A stretch of DNA of 64,000 bases from Enterobacter cancerogenus (GCA_000773965.1 JRUP01000038.1:1-64000); one strand, 5' to 3'; counted from the first letter of the stretch, positions 8,381 to 16,014 are shown. Notes: generated from the sequence alone by a model not told the origin. Numbers and translations: made by a program.

Positions 8381-9823
8381 TCAGGACATCAGCGGTTTGA
8401 GATGCTGATACAACTGCGCAAACTTCTCACGCTGCGGCTGATAAGCCTGATGATGAGACGCATCAGGCTGATGCCGCTGCACCAACTCTGGCGCGGGCCA
8501 CTCGCTCTGCGGATCACTCGCCCATTTCGCCAGACGTGCAGCACCAAGAGCTGGCCCTACCTCACCGCCGTGGCAATAATCCAGCGTTAATCCACTGATA
8601 TCCGCCAGCATTTGCCGCCAGTACGCACTGCGCGCGCCGCCGCCGATCAGCATCACGGTTTGCGGCTGCACCCCGCACTCATGCACCGCGTCCATGCCCT
8701 CTGCCAGCGCAAAGCCCACGCCTTCCAGCACCGCGCGCGCCAGTTCAGGACGTCCATGCTGATGAGTTAAACCAAAAAATACGCCCTGCGCCTGCGGATT
8801 GTTGTGCGGGGTGCGCTCACCGGACAGATATGGCAAAAATAAAATCGGTGCGGCTTCACCGCTGGCTTTTTCCGCTTCCGCCAGCAGCTCAGGCACGTCT
8901 TTACAGCCGGTTAAAGTGGCTGCCCAGTCAAGGCAGGATGCGGCACTCAGCATCACCGACATCAAATGCCAGCGGTTGGGTAACGCATGGCAAAAACTGT
9001 GCACCGCTCGCTGCGGATTGCTGAGATAGCCGTCGCTGACCAGGAAGTAAACGCCAGAGGTGCCGAGCGACAACATGCCCTGACCCGGCGCCACCATACC
9101 GACACCCACTGCGCCAGCCGCGTTATCACCGCCGCCCGCCACGATCGGCACCGCGTTCATCTTCCAGCGTGCGGCGACTTCAGGCGACAAAGTGCCAGTG
9201 ATCTGATTGCCTTCATAAAGCGCAGGCATCTGGCTGCGGTTGAGATCGCAGGCGCTGAGCAGGGCATCACTCCAGTCACGCTGTGCCACATCCAGCCACA
9301 TCGTGCCGGCTGCATCGGACATGTCGCTGGCGAAATCACCGCTCATCCGCCAGCGCAGGTAATCTTTGGGCAGCAGGACTTTCGCCACTCGCCTGAACAC
9401 GTCCGGCTCGTGCTGCTGCACCCACAATAGCTTGGGCGCGGTGAAGCCCGGCATCATCAGGTTACCGGTGATGTGACGCGATTCCTGCACGCGCTGCTCC
9501 AGTTCCCGACACTGCTCGCTGCTGCGCCCGTCGTTCCATAGAATCGCCGGACGCAGTATCTGATGCTCAGCGTCCAATAGCGTGGCGCCGTGCATCTGAC
9601 CGCTCAGACCAATGGCCTTCACGCCGCTGAGATCGTGCTGCTGCGCCAGCGCCTGCATCGCCTTGTCCGTGGCACTCCACCAGCTTTCGGGATCCTGCTC
9701 ACTCCACAACGGCTGCGGACGCGATACCTGCAATGGCGCGCTCTCCACCGCGACAACCTGCCCTTGCGCATCCAGCAACACCACTTTGACGCCAGAGGTG
9801 CCTAAATCGATCCCGATAACCAT
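8381..9823 (-). CDS. xylB: Xylulokinase
   Basis: 480 aa FGGY-family kinase that phosphorylates D-xylulose to xylulose 5-phosphate for the pentose phosphate pathway. It matches E. coli XylB over its full length: IGIDLGTSGVK phosphate loop, SGQMHGATLLD with the xylulose-binding Gln-Met-His, GGGDNAAGAVGVGM with the catalytic Asp, and LIGGGARSAYWRQ in the ATP site. The start is supported by AGGAG. No xylA, xylFGH or xylR lies next to it in the window, so the pentose route is split or the kinase is used with another pathway. Confidence 0.95.
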   Translation of the reverse strand: MVIGIDLGTSGVKVVLLDAQGQVVAVESAPLQVSRPQPLWSEQDPESWWSATDKAMQALAQQHDLSGVKAIGLSGQMHGATLLDAEHQILRPAILWNDGRSSEQCRELEQRVQESRHITGNLMMPGFTAPKLLWVQQHEPDVFRRVAKVLLPKDYLRWRMSGDFASDMSDAAGTMWLDVAQRDWSDALLSACDLNRSQMPALYEGNQITGTLSPEVAARWKMNAVPIVAGGGDNAAGAVGVGMVAPGQGMLSLGTSGVYFLVSDGYLSNPQRAVHSFCHALPNRWHLMSVMLSAASCLDWAATLTGCKDVPELLAEAEKASGEAAPILFLPYLSGERTPHNNPQAQGVFFGLTHQHGRPELARAVLEGVGFALAEGMDAVHECGVQPQTVMLIGGGARSAYWRQMLADISGLTLDYCHGGEVGPALGAARLAKWASDPQSEWPAPELVQRHQPDASHHQAYQPQREKFAQLYQHLKPLMS

Positions 9824-9967
9824 GTTCAGCTCCTGATGCAGTGAGAAATCATAACTGTAGCCTTAGGTGGAGAATTTAATCACCTCTGCGCGGCGACGCT
9901 TCATATCAGAGCGTGAGAACGTGCTGTAGCGCACGGCTAAGATCAAGATTTCGCGCTGGGTTGTCGC

Positions 9968-9980
9968 TATAATTGCGCGG
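9968..9980 (+). promoter_or_regulatory. Putative selC promoter -10 and GC-rich discriminator
   Basis: A perfect TATAAT at 9968-9973 lies 17 bases before the tRNA and is followed by GCGCGGC, a GC-rich discriminator typical of stable-RNA promoters. The matching -35 is weak (around 9945-9950). Confidence 0.6.
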
Positions 9981-9990
9981 CATCTTCAAA

Positions 9991-10085
9991 GGAAGATCGT
10001 CGTCTCCGGTGAGGCGGCCGGATTTCAAATCCGGTTGGGGCCGCCAGCGGTCCCGGGCAGGTTCGACTCCTGTGATCTTCCGCCA
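9991..10085 (+). tRNA. selC: tRNA-Sec (UCA anticodon)
   Basis: 95-nt tRNA, very long because of the extended acceptor stem and variable arm of selenocysteine tRNA. It starts GGAAGATCG and ends in an encoded CCA. The anticodon TCA (10025-10027) lies in a loop closed by CCGGA/TCCGG. The sequence is nearly that of E. coli selC. It is charged with Ser and converted to Sec to read UGA. The last 20 bases double as the attachment core of the satellite, so integration leaves the tRNA intact. Confidence 0.97.
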
Positions 10086-10086
10086 C
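10066..10086 (+). repeat. attL core (3' end of selC)
   Basis: The 21-base segment starting ACTCCTGTGATCTTCC at the 3' end of selC is repeated exactly at 21599-21619. selC is a classic target for P4-type integrases, and an integrase gene starts 162 bases downstream. Confidence 0.92.
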
Positions 10087-10196
10087 TGCACTTCCTCGCC
10101 CTTCCGATAAAATTTTAAATTCCCTTTAAAAACATAGATATTAATGCACGCCCTATCCGTATAAGTCCTACAGCATCTGCCAGAATCCACGGCAAA

Positions 10197-10248
10197 TGTG
10201 TATAGTGATGCGTATAGAATTTTTATACACACTTTAGACTTATACACA
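10197..10248. promoter_or_regulatory. TATACACA repeats upstream of int
   Basis: TGTGTATA at 10197-10204 faces TATACACA at 10224-10231, and a further TATACACA at 10241-10248 runs into the int start codon. They could be arm-type integrase sites, excisionase (Vis) sites or an int autoregulatory operator. No Shine-Dalgarno is seen before the int ATG, so int may be poorly translated or leaderless. Confidence 0.45.
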
Positions 10249-11420
10249 TGGCTCTCACTGACATACAAATTCGACGCGCAAAACCACAAGAAAAGCCTTA
10301 CACCCTCAGCGACGGCCTCGGGCTGGCTTTACTCATCAACCCGGATGGCAGCAAAGGCTGGCGCTTTCGCTATCGCTTTAATGACAAAGCTAAACTGATG
10401 TCGTTTGGCTCATACAGTCTCGTTTCACTTGCTGAGGCGAGAGAGAAGCGCGATGTGGCGCGCAAGCAGGTAGCTAATGGCATTGATCCAGTTGAGGAGC
10501 GCAAGGCTCAAAAGTTGGCGCTTAAAATCTCCACGGAGAATTCGTTCGAAGCCATTAGCCGTGAATGGCATAAGAGTAAGGCTGATCGATGGACGGTGGC
10601 CTATCGCGAGGAGATCATTAAGACCTTTGAGCAGGATGTGTTTCCTTTCATCGGCAATCGCCCTATATCGGAAATTAAGCCACTGGAGCTGCTTGAAGTG
10701 CTTCGCCGTATTGAAAAGCGTGGTGCGCTGGAGAAGACGCGTAAGGTTCGACAACGCTGCGGTGAAGTGTTTCGCTATGCGATCATTACGGGTAGAGCTG
10801 AATACAATCCTGCACCGGATTTAGCTGTTGCGCTGGCCGTTCCAAAACAAAAGAACCATCCGTATTTATCAGCGGAGGAGTTGCATCATTTTGTCCGTGA
10901 TCTGGAAGCGTATACCGGCAGCATCATTACAAAGAATGCGACAAAGATCGTGATGCTGACGGGTGTGAGAACTCAGGAGATGCGATTTGCAAGGTGGAAC
11001 GAAGTAGACCTTGAGAAAGGTGTATGGGAAATCCCGGCAGAACGCATGAAAATGCGCAGGGCACATGTGGTACCTTTATCTACTCAAGTGATAGCTCTTT
11101 TCGAGCAATTGAAACCTATAACAGGTCGTTATCCTTACATTTTTATAGGCAGGAATAACCGTAGTAAACCAATTTCTAAAGAAAGTGTTTCACAGGTAAT
11201 TGAGTTGCTTGGTTATAAAGGTCGTGCTACCGGACACGGTTTTAGACATACAATGTCGACAATTCTGCATGAAGAAGGATTCGATAGTACATGGATTGAA
11301 ATGCAACTGGCGCATATAGATAAGAATAAAATTAGAGGGGTTTATAATCACGCAATATTTTTTGATAAGAGAAAAGAAATGATGGATTGGTATTCAAACT
11401 TAATATACGGAATTATATAA
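10248..11420 (+). CDS. int: P4-type tyrosine recombinase (integrase)
   Basis: 390 aa. N-terminal DUF4102-like arm-binding domain (LTDIQIRRAKPQEKPYTLSD, then GLALLINPDGSKGWRFRYRF), a SAM-like core-binding domain, and a C-terminal catalytic domain. Catalytic residues seen: Arg in TGVRTQEMRFARW (about 240), HGFRH (about 330), His in LAHIDK and the nucleophile Tyr in VYNHA (about 366). It catalyses site-specific integration into selC and, with Vis, excision. The last 300 bases are noticeably AT-rich, like the gene that follows, and the stop TAA shares its last A with the ATG of the downstream ATPase, so int and the cargo are translationally coupled. Confidence 0.95.
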   Translation: MALTDIQIRRAKPQEKPYTLSDGLGLALLINPDGSKGWRFRYRFNDKAKLMSFGSYSLVSLAEAREKRDVARKQVANGIDPVEERKAQKLALKISTENSFEAISREWHKSKADRWTVAYREEIIKTFEQDVFPFIGNRPISEIKPLELLEVLRRIEKRGALEKTRKVRQRCGEVFRYAIITGRAEYNPAPDLAVALAVPKQKNHPYLSAEELHHFVRDLEAYTGSIITKNATKIVMLTGVRTQEMRFARWNEVDLEKGVWEIPAERMKMRRAHVVPLSTQVIALFEQLKPITGRYPYIFIGRNNRSKPISKESVSQVIELLGYKGRATGHGFRHTMSTILHEEGFDSTWIEMQLAHIDKNKIRGVYNHAIFFDKRKEMMDWYSNLIYGII

Positions 11421-12844
11421 TGTTCAGAATAGCAGCAATTAATGAGCAAGGCAGATTTATCAATCTGTCAGAAGAAAATAGTAATACCTCAAATACTTTT
11501 TCAATAATCACAGGGAAAAATGCATGTGGTAAAAGTAGTCTTTTAGGTAAGATAGTAAACTCATACATTTTTGACGGTGAGTCAAATCGAATAAAATTGG
11601 GTGATAATTCGGTATCAAAACCTAATAAAGTCATAGCGGTCTCAACCAGCCGGTTTGACAAGTTCCCCACATTAAGAAATGCAAAAAACAACTCAAAATT
11701 CATTAATACCTATCATTACTTGGGATTTGGAGGTAAACATTCATCACCCTCCGATATTTTATCTGATGGATTCCTTTCTGTTATAAAAGGAATAATGAAT
11801 AGTAAAAGCAATAGTTCAAGGATTGGGGATGTATTTAAATACTTGGGCTTTAACCAAATAATAAGCGTTAATTTTGAAATAAAAGTCAATCTTGGTTACT
11901 TACACACCAAAGAATATAATAACTATGTAAAAAAATACATGTCATCTTTAGAATTAAATATTGGGAATATTAATTCTATTAGAGATCACTATCATTTTGC
12001 AAACTGGTTCGATAGAACCTTTATCGAGGATTATCTAACTCGTGATAGTGATATCAAAAATCATTTTTCAATAAATATTAAGGGGAGTAAGTTAGAAGAA
12101 GAACGACTTAAATTATTAAGGCATATTGAAAACATTAATGAGAACTTTGGAGGTAAAAACTTCAACATTAAATTTGATCTATATGATAGAACTAGCATTG
12201 ACAAAGCAGATTATGATTGGCTTATTTACTTAATGTCAAGAGGCGCGGTTAAGGTAAAAAATATAAACCTAACTAACATAAATGAAAAAACCGCATTTAG
12301 CTTTAACCAAGCTAGCTCAGGACAACAATGTATCATTACTATGATGATTGGCATTGCAGGAGCTATCGATGATAACTCGCTGATATGCATTGATGAACCA
12401 GAGATAAGCTTACATCCACAATGGCAGCTTGATTTTATAAAATTACTTCAAGAGACGTTTAGCCATTACAGCGGTTGTCATTTTGTTATTGCCACTCATT
12501 CTCCGCAAATAGTATCTGGGTTAGAAAAAAATAATGGATATGTATGTTCGCTTGAGAAAAATGAACTACATAACTCCATGGCAATATCGAATAAGTCAGC
12601 AGATTATCAACTCGCTGAAGTATTTAATTCTCCAGGCTTTAGGAATGAATACTTATTAAGAGTGTTAATTTCTTTTTTAAGCAGCCCTTCGGATTATTTA
12701 AAAAGCCATGATGGAAGCTTGTTGGAAATAAGTAAAATAATAAAACTTAAAGATTCAATATCTCTTTCTGATCCTGCTCATAAACTTATTTGTTTAGCTG
12801 AGAGTGTCATATCGGAGGGCAGTGATGTTCTTGAACTCAAGTGA
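11420..12844 (+). CDS. AAA/ABC-type ATPase, PtuA-like (Septu-type defence candidate)
   Basis: 474 aa. The start ATG overlaps the int stop (TAATG). Motifs: Walker A ITGKNACGKSS (about 29-39), ABC signature SSGQQ, Walker B LICIDEPEISLHP (about 318-330), and a switch histidine in FVIATHSPQIVSGLE. The middle, about 80-280, is a divergent helical insertion. The architecture is that of SMC/OLD-like AAA_15/AAA_21 ATPases, as in PtuA of Septu systems. An HNH nuclease gene overlaps its 3' end by 20 bases, the PtuA-PtuB arrangement. Position between int and cos is the known defence-cargo slot of P4 satellites. The DNA is strongly AT-rich, a sign of separate origin. Function as anti-phage defence is inferred; it could also be a retron-type or other ATPase-nuclease module. 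Confidence 0.82.
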   Translation: MFRIAAINEQGRFINLSEENSNTSNTFSIITGKNACGKSSLLGKIVNSYIFDGESNRIKLGDNSVSKPNKVIAVSTSRFDKFPTLRNAKNNSKFINTYHYLGFGGKHSSPSDILSDGFLSVIKGIMNSKSNSSRIGDVFKYLGFNQIISVNFEIKVNLGYLHTKEYNNYVKKYMSSLELNIGNINSIRDHYHFANWFDRTFIEDYLTRDSDIKNHFSINIKGSKLEEERLKLLRHIENINENFGGKNFNIKFDLYDRTSIDKADYDWLIYLMSRGAVKVKNINLTNINEKTAFSFNQASSGQQCIITMMIGIAGAIDDNSLICIDEPEISLHPQWQLDFIKLLQETFSHYSGCHFVIATHSPQIVSGLEKNNGYVCSLEKNELHNSMAISNKSADYQLAEVFNSPGFRNEYLLRVLISFLSSPSDYLKSHDGSLLEISKIIKLKDSISLSDPAHKLICLAESVISEGSDVLELK

Positions 12845-13538
12845 TTTAGAAGGGATATGCAAAACTGCTTATGAAAAATTCAACAATCTTCCTAACGCTG
12901 AAAAAAAAGGTAGTTATTGGAATAATAAGGATAGCGTGGGTCTGGTAGAGTTCAAACATTACATTAAAAGTTATTACATGGAGTCACAAAATTTAGTTTG
13001 TCCTTATTGCAAACAGCGCATAGTTGTTGATCATCAGGCTGTATGGGATGCCGAACATATTATACCTAAAGACACCCACCCAATTTTTTTGATGGAACCT
13101 AGCAACCTATGTGTTTCGTGTAAAGATTGCAATCAAGAAAAAGGCAACAAGAATGTGCTCGTTAATAAAGAAAGGAAAACGTTACCATCTAAGGGTGAAG
13201 ATTATACGATCAATCACCCTCATCACGATAACTATAATGAAAACATTAAAATCATTGAGTTGTGCGGATATTACCTACCGATTAATGAAAAAGGCAGAAT
13301 GACAATTGAAGTGTGTGGTTTGCTTCGTTTCACATATGAATTTGCTAATTACGGAAACTTATCATTGAAAAATAAAGAAATGATAAACAGTCTAAGTTGT
13401 GAGCTCATGGAGTGCTCAAATAAGTTTGAAGAAGCGGCATTGCTTGGTTTCATTAAAGAATTAGCATCTAAAGGAATAGCACAAATGACGGAAGATTACA
13501 TATCTTCGAAGCAGCCGCAACTTCATATGACGGGATAG
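12825..13538 (+). CDS. HNH endonuclease, PtuB-like
   Basis: 237 aa. The start at 12825 is chosen for the GGAGGG upstream; a GTG at 12804 is possible. The nuclease core shows two zinc-binding CxxC pairs around the catalytic His: CPYCKQ (about 59), DAEHIIPK (about 75) and NLCVSCKDCNQEKGNK (about 92-107), the pattern of McrA/PtuB-type HNH domains. The C-terminal half is helical and unrecognised. Co-translated with the ATPase upstream. It is expected to cut DNA or RNA once the ATPase senses infection. No reverse transcriptase or msr/msd was found beside it, so it is not a retron-linked pair. Confidence 0.85.
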   Translation: MFLNSSDLEGICKTAYEKFNNLPNAEKKGSYWNNKDSVGLVEFKHYIKSYYMESQNLVCPYCKQRIVVDHQAVWDAEHIIPKDTHPIFLMEPSNLCVSCKDCNQEKGNKNVLVNKERKTLPSKGEDYTINHPHHDNYNENIKIIELCGYYLPINEKGRMTIEVCGLLRFTYEFANYGNLSLKNKEMINSLSCELMECSNKFEEAALLGFIKELASKGIAQMTEDYISSKQPQLHMTG

Positions 13539-13544
13539 CGCGCA

Positions 13545-13563
13545 ATGCTATCCCCCCCTCGCC
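13545..13563 (-). other. cos: Candidate cos site (P2/P4-type cohesive end)
   Basis: Read on the minus strand the sequence is GGCGAGGGGGGGATAGCAT. The P2/P4 19-nt cohesive end, as I remember it, is GGCGAGGCGGGGAAAGCAC: 16 of 19 positions agree without a gap. It lies between the int-side cargo and the late genes, as cos does in integrated P4. It is followed at 13569-13604 by a 12-bp inverted repeat, a plausible terminase-binding element. Confidence 0.65.
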
Positions 13564-13568
13564 TGCCC

Positions 13569-13604
13569 GCTTTATGCACCGTTTTTCATGCAGGTGCATA
13601 AAGC
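13569..13604. repeat. 12-bp inverted repeat beside cos
   Basis: GCTTTATGCACC (13569-13580) and GGTGCATAAAGC (13593-13604) form a perfect inverted repeat with a 12-base spacer. Related TTTATGCATGCAC words recur at 13677-13688. Possible helper terminase recognition site. Confidence 0.6.
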
Positions 13605-13746
13605 CATTTAAGCCGCGCCCTGTCTGGCCTCAACGCATCCGGCTGACACATGATTTTGCATGCAGATCCATGCACTTTATGCATGCACGGCTCTTTACAA
13701 ACCGGCTTGCCAGAAAAAAGGCTTACAAACGGCGAACGGCGGATAC

Positions 13747-13772
13747 AAAAAAGCCGCTGGTTGGGTAGCGGC
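13747..13772 (-). terminator. Rho-independent terminator of the ogr/sid operon
   Basis: On the minus strand GCCGCT, an 8-base loop and AGCGGC are followed by six Ts. It lies a few bases after the ogr-like stop codon, so late transcripts end before cos. Confidence 0.75.
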
Positions 13773-13780
13773 CGTGAGGA

Positions 13781-14029
13781 TTAATGCAGATTTCGGAATG
13801 CTGAGCCATACCGCCCCAGCGTCTGGCGTTCTTTGACCAGCACCGGCGCAACTTCTTCAACCGGTTCCGGCGGCGGCGCGGTGATAACTTTAGTGATGCT
13901 CTCATTCGTTTTAAAAGTGCAGGAGCAATCCAGATTCGTGCACTGGTGGTAGCGCTCTTTTACCTGCTCAGACATATAACGGCTGGATTTCGCATGCGCC
14001 GGGCTTTTGCAGTAAGGACAATGCATCAT
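13781..14029 (-). CDS. Ogr/Delta-family zinc-finger late-gene activator
   Basis: 82 aa. The zinc-finger domain (HCPYC near residue 3, RYHQCTNLDC near 26-35) has the four-cysteine Ogr/Delta pattern, and the AHAKSSRYMSEQVKERYHQC stretch closely tracks P2 Ogr. Such proteins activate P2 and P4 late promoters by binding about 55 bases upstream of the start and contacting RNA polymerase alpha. It has one finger, unlike P4 Delta, which has two fused domains. Its start overlaps the sid-like stop (ATGA), with AAGGAGG upstream. A proline-rich tail (APPPEPVEE) follows the finger. Confidence 0.88.
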   Translation of the reverse strand: MMHCPYCKSPAHAKSSRYMSEQVKERYHQCTNLDCSCTFKTNESITKVITAPPPEPVEEVAPVLVKERQTLGRYGSAFRNLH

Positions 14030-14745
14030 TGCTGGTCGCCCTCCTTAAATTTTAAACGCTGCGCCCGGATTGATTCCGCCAGTTTCTGACGACGTATAGG
14101 GCGCGCATAAAGATCCATATCAACGCCCGTCAGAGCTGGACGATACAGACCAATATTCTCCAGAAGCGGAGCCTCATTCAGCACACTTTCCGGCAACGCC
14201 ATTGCTGCCTGAGTCAGTGCTTCACCAACCAAATAAGCCACATCCTTAATCCGGTTCCTGTCGTCGCCAACAAACGTCGGCGAAAGTTCTTCACGGCGGA
14301 TACGCAGCTTAATAGCCCACACTAGCGATGGACTCACATTGCTCAAGGCGGATTGCCAGTGTGCATCTGCAAAATCATTAAACGCCTCACGGTGTGATTC
14401 AACATATTCTTTACCGCTGGTACAGCAGAGCAGCGTGGCATATTGCTTATCCAGCTCCAGTTCTTTCAGCAATCCCGCAAATTCATCGGCCAGCTCGCGG
14501 CTGGCGATGCGCTGCGAATGTTCGGCGCGAAGTTCGTCCGTGAGATTGCCGCGAAGTTTTCGAAAATTGGTGCGCCACATGCTCTCTGCTTCCTTGCTCG
14601 CCTCAATAGCTGCCTGACGTTCTTTTTCGCAACGGGTAATATCTGCGATGACAGCATTAAAAGCTGTCATTTCTGCCATGTGTTCAGCTCGCGCTTTTTC
14701 AAATCGAACCAGTGAGGCCGGTTTATTTTCTGTAGTGCTCATCAT
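14026..14745 (-). CDS. P4 Sid-like capsid size-determination family protein
   Basis: 239 aa, close to the 244 aa of P4 Sid. Mostly alpha-helical. The N-terminal RFEKARAEHMAEMTAF and MWRTNFRKLRGNLTDELR segments follow the pattern I recall for the P4 Sid/glycoprotein 3 family (WRTAFR..GGVLSDELK..H..R.A.REL). P4 Sid forms an external scaffold that makes the P2 capsid protein assemble a small T=4 shell. The start at 14745 is preferred over a longer frame from 14799. It is first in a leftward operon with the ogr-like gene. Overall divergence is high, so a different late function remains possible. Confidence 0.65.
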   Translation of the reverse strand: MMSTTENKPASLVRFEKARAEHMAEMTAFNAVIADITRCEKERQAAIEASKEAESMWRTNFRKLRGNLTDELRAEHSQRIASRELADEFAGLLKELELDKQYATLLCCTSGKEYVESHREAFNDFADAHWQSALSNVSPSLVWAIKLRIRREELSPTFVGDDRNRIKDVAYLVGEALTQAAMALPESVLNEAPLLENIGLYRPALTGVDMDLYARPIRRQKLAESIRAQRLKFKEGDQQ

Positions 14746-14837
14746 TATCTCGCATCGTCTGTAAAGGATGGAGTCATTCTGTCGTGCACCAGCGGACAAA
14801 TCATTTCATTGCTTTTTGCCTGTCGCTCAGCAAACAA

Positions 14838-15001
14838 GTGAACATTCATAGCAAGAAGAGACCTTCACAGCTTTTAGTTCTTATAAAACTATTCACTACT
14901 GTTCACTTAAATAAAAAGGATAGTAAATACAGTAAATAAAATAGTGAACAGTTATCATTGAAGCCTTCACTCAGTGTTCACATGTGTTCACATGTGTTCA
15001 C
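14838..15001. repeat. TGTTCAC iterons, candidate alpha-binding ori/crr element
   Basis: Six copies of TGTTCAC or its complement: 14838-14844, 14900-14906, 14944-14950 and three tandem copies at exact 10-bp spacing (14975-14981, 14985-14991, 14995-15001). P4 alpha binds similar octamers (close to GGTGAACA, from memory) at ori and crr. The helically phased array fits cooperative protein binding. Confidence 0.6.
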
Positions 15002-15114
15002 TACTCTTGTTGTGGAAAGCCTTTTTCTGGCGAGCGGATCTATTGTTTTTTCCTTTCAATATTAAAAAATTAATTTGTTTTATTTATCATTAAGAGCGCC
15101 ATAAGCATCTCCGT

Positions 15115-15144
15115 ACCTATATAAACCTATATATACCTATATTA
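15115..15144. repeat. Three 10-bp phased ACCTATATWW repeats
   Basis: ACCTATATAA, ACCTATATAT and ACCTATATTA follow each other with no gap. The 10-bp period puts each copy on the same helix face. A likely target for the AlpA/Vis-like protein encoded just downstream, or a bent-DNA element. Confidence 0.55.
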
Positions 15145-15294
15145 ACCATCTGGACATTTTTTGTCCGCTTTTTAGCCATGCACCACCAAACAAGGGGTTG
15201 TTTACATTAGGTAAAATATTCTCAAAATAGGGAGTTACCCAAAGATACAACCGTAACCGGACAGCACCGGTCGGACTCAAAAAGAGGTAACACC

Positions 15295-15552
15295 ATGCAT
15301 TCAGTTTCACCAGCTACAAACCCAACCACGCCTTTCACTGGCGACATTTCCTATCCCCGCGATCGCTTTATGCGCCTGCCGGAGGTGATAAACATCTGCG
15401 GCCTGTCGCGCTCAACTATTTATGACTTAATTGGCCGCGAGAAATTCCCGTCGCAGATTTCGCTTGGAGGTAAAAACGTTGCCTGGCTGGCATCTGAAAT
15501 TGATGGCTGGATGCAGTCACGCATCACACAACGCAACGGAGGTGCAGCATGA
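15295..15552 (+). CDS. AlpA/Vis-family regulator (excisionase-like)
   Basis: 85 aa. Winged-helix MerR-like domain of the AlpA family in the C-terminal two thirds: FMRLPEVINICGLSRSTIYD, then REKFPSQISLGGKNVAWLAS and EIDGWM. P4 Vis of this family represses early promoters and stimulates excision. A GAGG precedes the start. Phased ACCTATAT repeats just upstream are possible binding sites. The stop overlaps the start of the next small gene (ATGA). Confidence 0.9.
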   Translation: MHSVSPATNPTTPFTGDISYPRDRFMRLPEVINICGLSRSTIYDLIGREKFPSQISLGGKNVAWLASEIDGWMQSRITQRNGGAA

Positions 15553-15797
15553 TCACGTTGAACTTCGGCACGCTTTCATTTCCCCTGACAAAAGATGAAG
15601 CGGCGTTTATCGCCGAGAGCCTCACAAACGCTTTCAGTGGTAAGCCTGCAACATCACCGGCTTTTAACAGTGGGAAGCACGGTCATATCTCGATATTGGG
15701 CAAAAACGCCGACACTGCGAATAAGAAATCAGAAAAAGTTAATACTCAACTCCGATCAAATCCGCAGCAGTCCGATCAAGTCCTGACCGATTGTTAA
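15549..15797 (+). CDS. Hypothetical small protein after alpA-like gene
   Basis: 82 aa, unrecognised. Begins MITLNFGTLSFPLTKDEAAF with a helix-rich first 30 residues and a polar, probably disordered C-terminal half. Coupled to the alpA-like gene through an ATGA overlap. The 3' part of the DNA carries TCCGATCAA twice, 20 bases apart (15751 and 15771), in front of the immunity region, so this stretch may serve as an operator as well as code for protein. Confidence 0.55.
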   Translation: MITLNFGTLSFPLTKDEAAFIAESLTNAFSGKPATSPAFNSGKHGHISILGKNADTANKKSEKVNTQLRSNPQQSDQVLTDC

Positions 15798-15881
15798 GGA
15801 AATCGCGGCAATGAACGAAAAAAGCCTTTTCTCTGGCGAGCGGCCGTTATACAGTTTTCGTGCTGCCGCAAAATCGGTGGC

Positions 15882-15910
15882 CGGGCGTGAGAACCCGAGC
15901 TTCTTCAAGG
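15882..15910 (+). promoter_or_regulatory. seqA-like target of the immunity RNA
   Basis: Hairpin CGGG/CCCG (15882-15885 and 15894-15897) presents GTGAGAA in its loop, and CTTCAAGG follows at 15903-15910. Both words are complementary to the CI-like RNA at 16046-16066. In P4 the seqA element upstream of cI plays this role. An intrinsic terminator follows directly, as expected for immunity by premature termination. Confidence 0.6.
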
Positions 15911-15917
15911 CGACACC

Positions 15918-15940
15918 AGACGCGCCACGCGTCTTTTTTT
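15918..15940 (+). terminator. Intrinsic terminator in the immunity region
   Basis: AGACGCG, a 3-base loop, CGCGTCT and a run of seven Ts. It sits inside the leader, 8 bases after the seqA-like element, and would stop early transcription before the replication genes. Confidence 0.8.
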
Positions 15941-16014
15941 GTGTCTATGCCCTCGTGCACCTGTCATTTGCGTTGCGGTTCTTATGCCGTAGTTGCATCC
16001 GAGTAATGGTGATC

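Larger units (their letters stand above)
14746..15294. other. Satellite control region between late genes and alpA-like gene
   Basis: 549 bases without a gene. It contains six TGTTCAC/GTGAACA motifs (14838-15001), a long AT-rich stretch (15040-15180), three 10-bp phased ACCTATAT repeats (15115-15144), a GGACA/TGTCC hairpin (15152-15166) and a GAGG Shine-Dalgarno before the alpA-like gene. It must hold the divergent promoters for the late genes and for the regulator. Confidence 0.6.

Noticed and set aside
9906..10289. 127-codon minus-strand frame across selC and attL
   Set aside because: It is antisense to a tRNA gene and spans the element boundary, so it cannot be an old gene.
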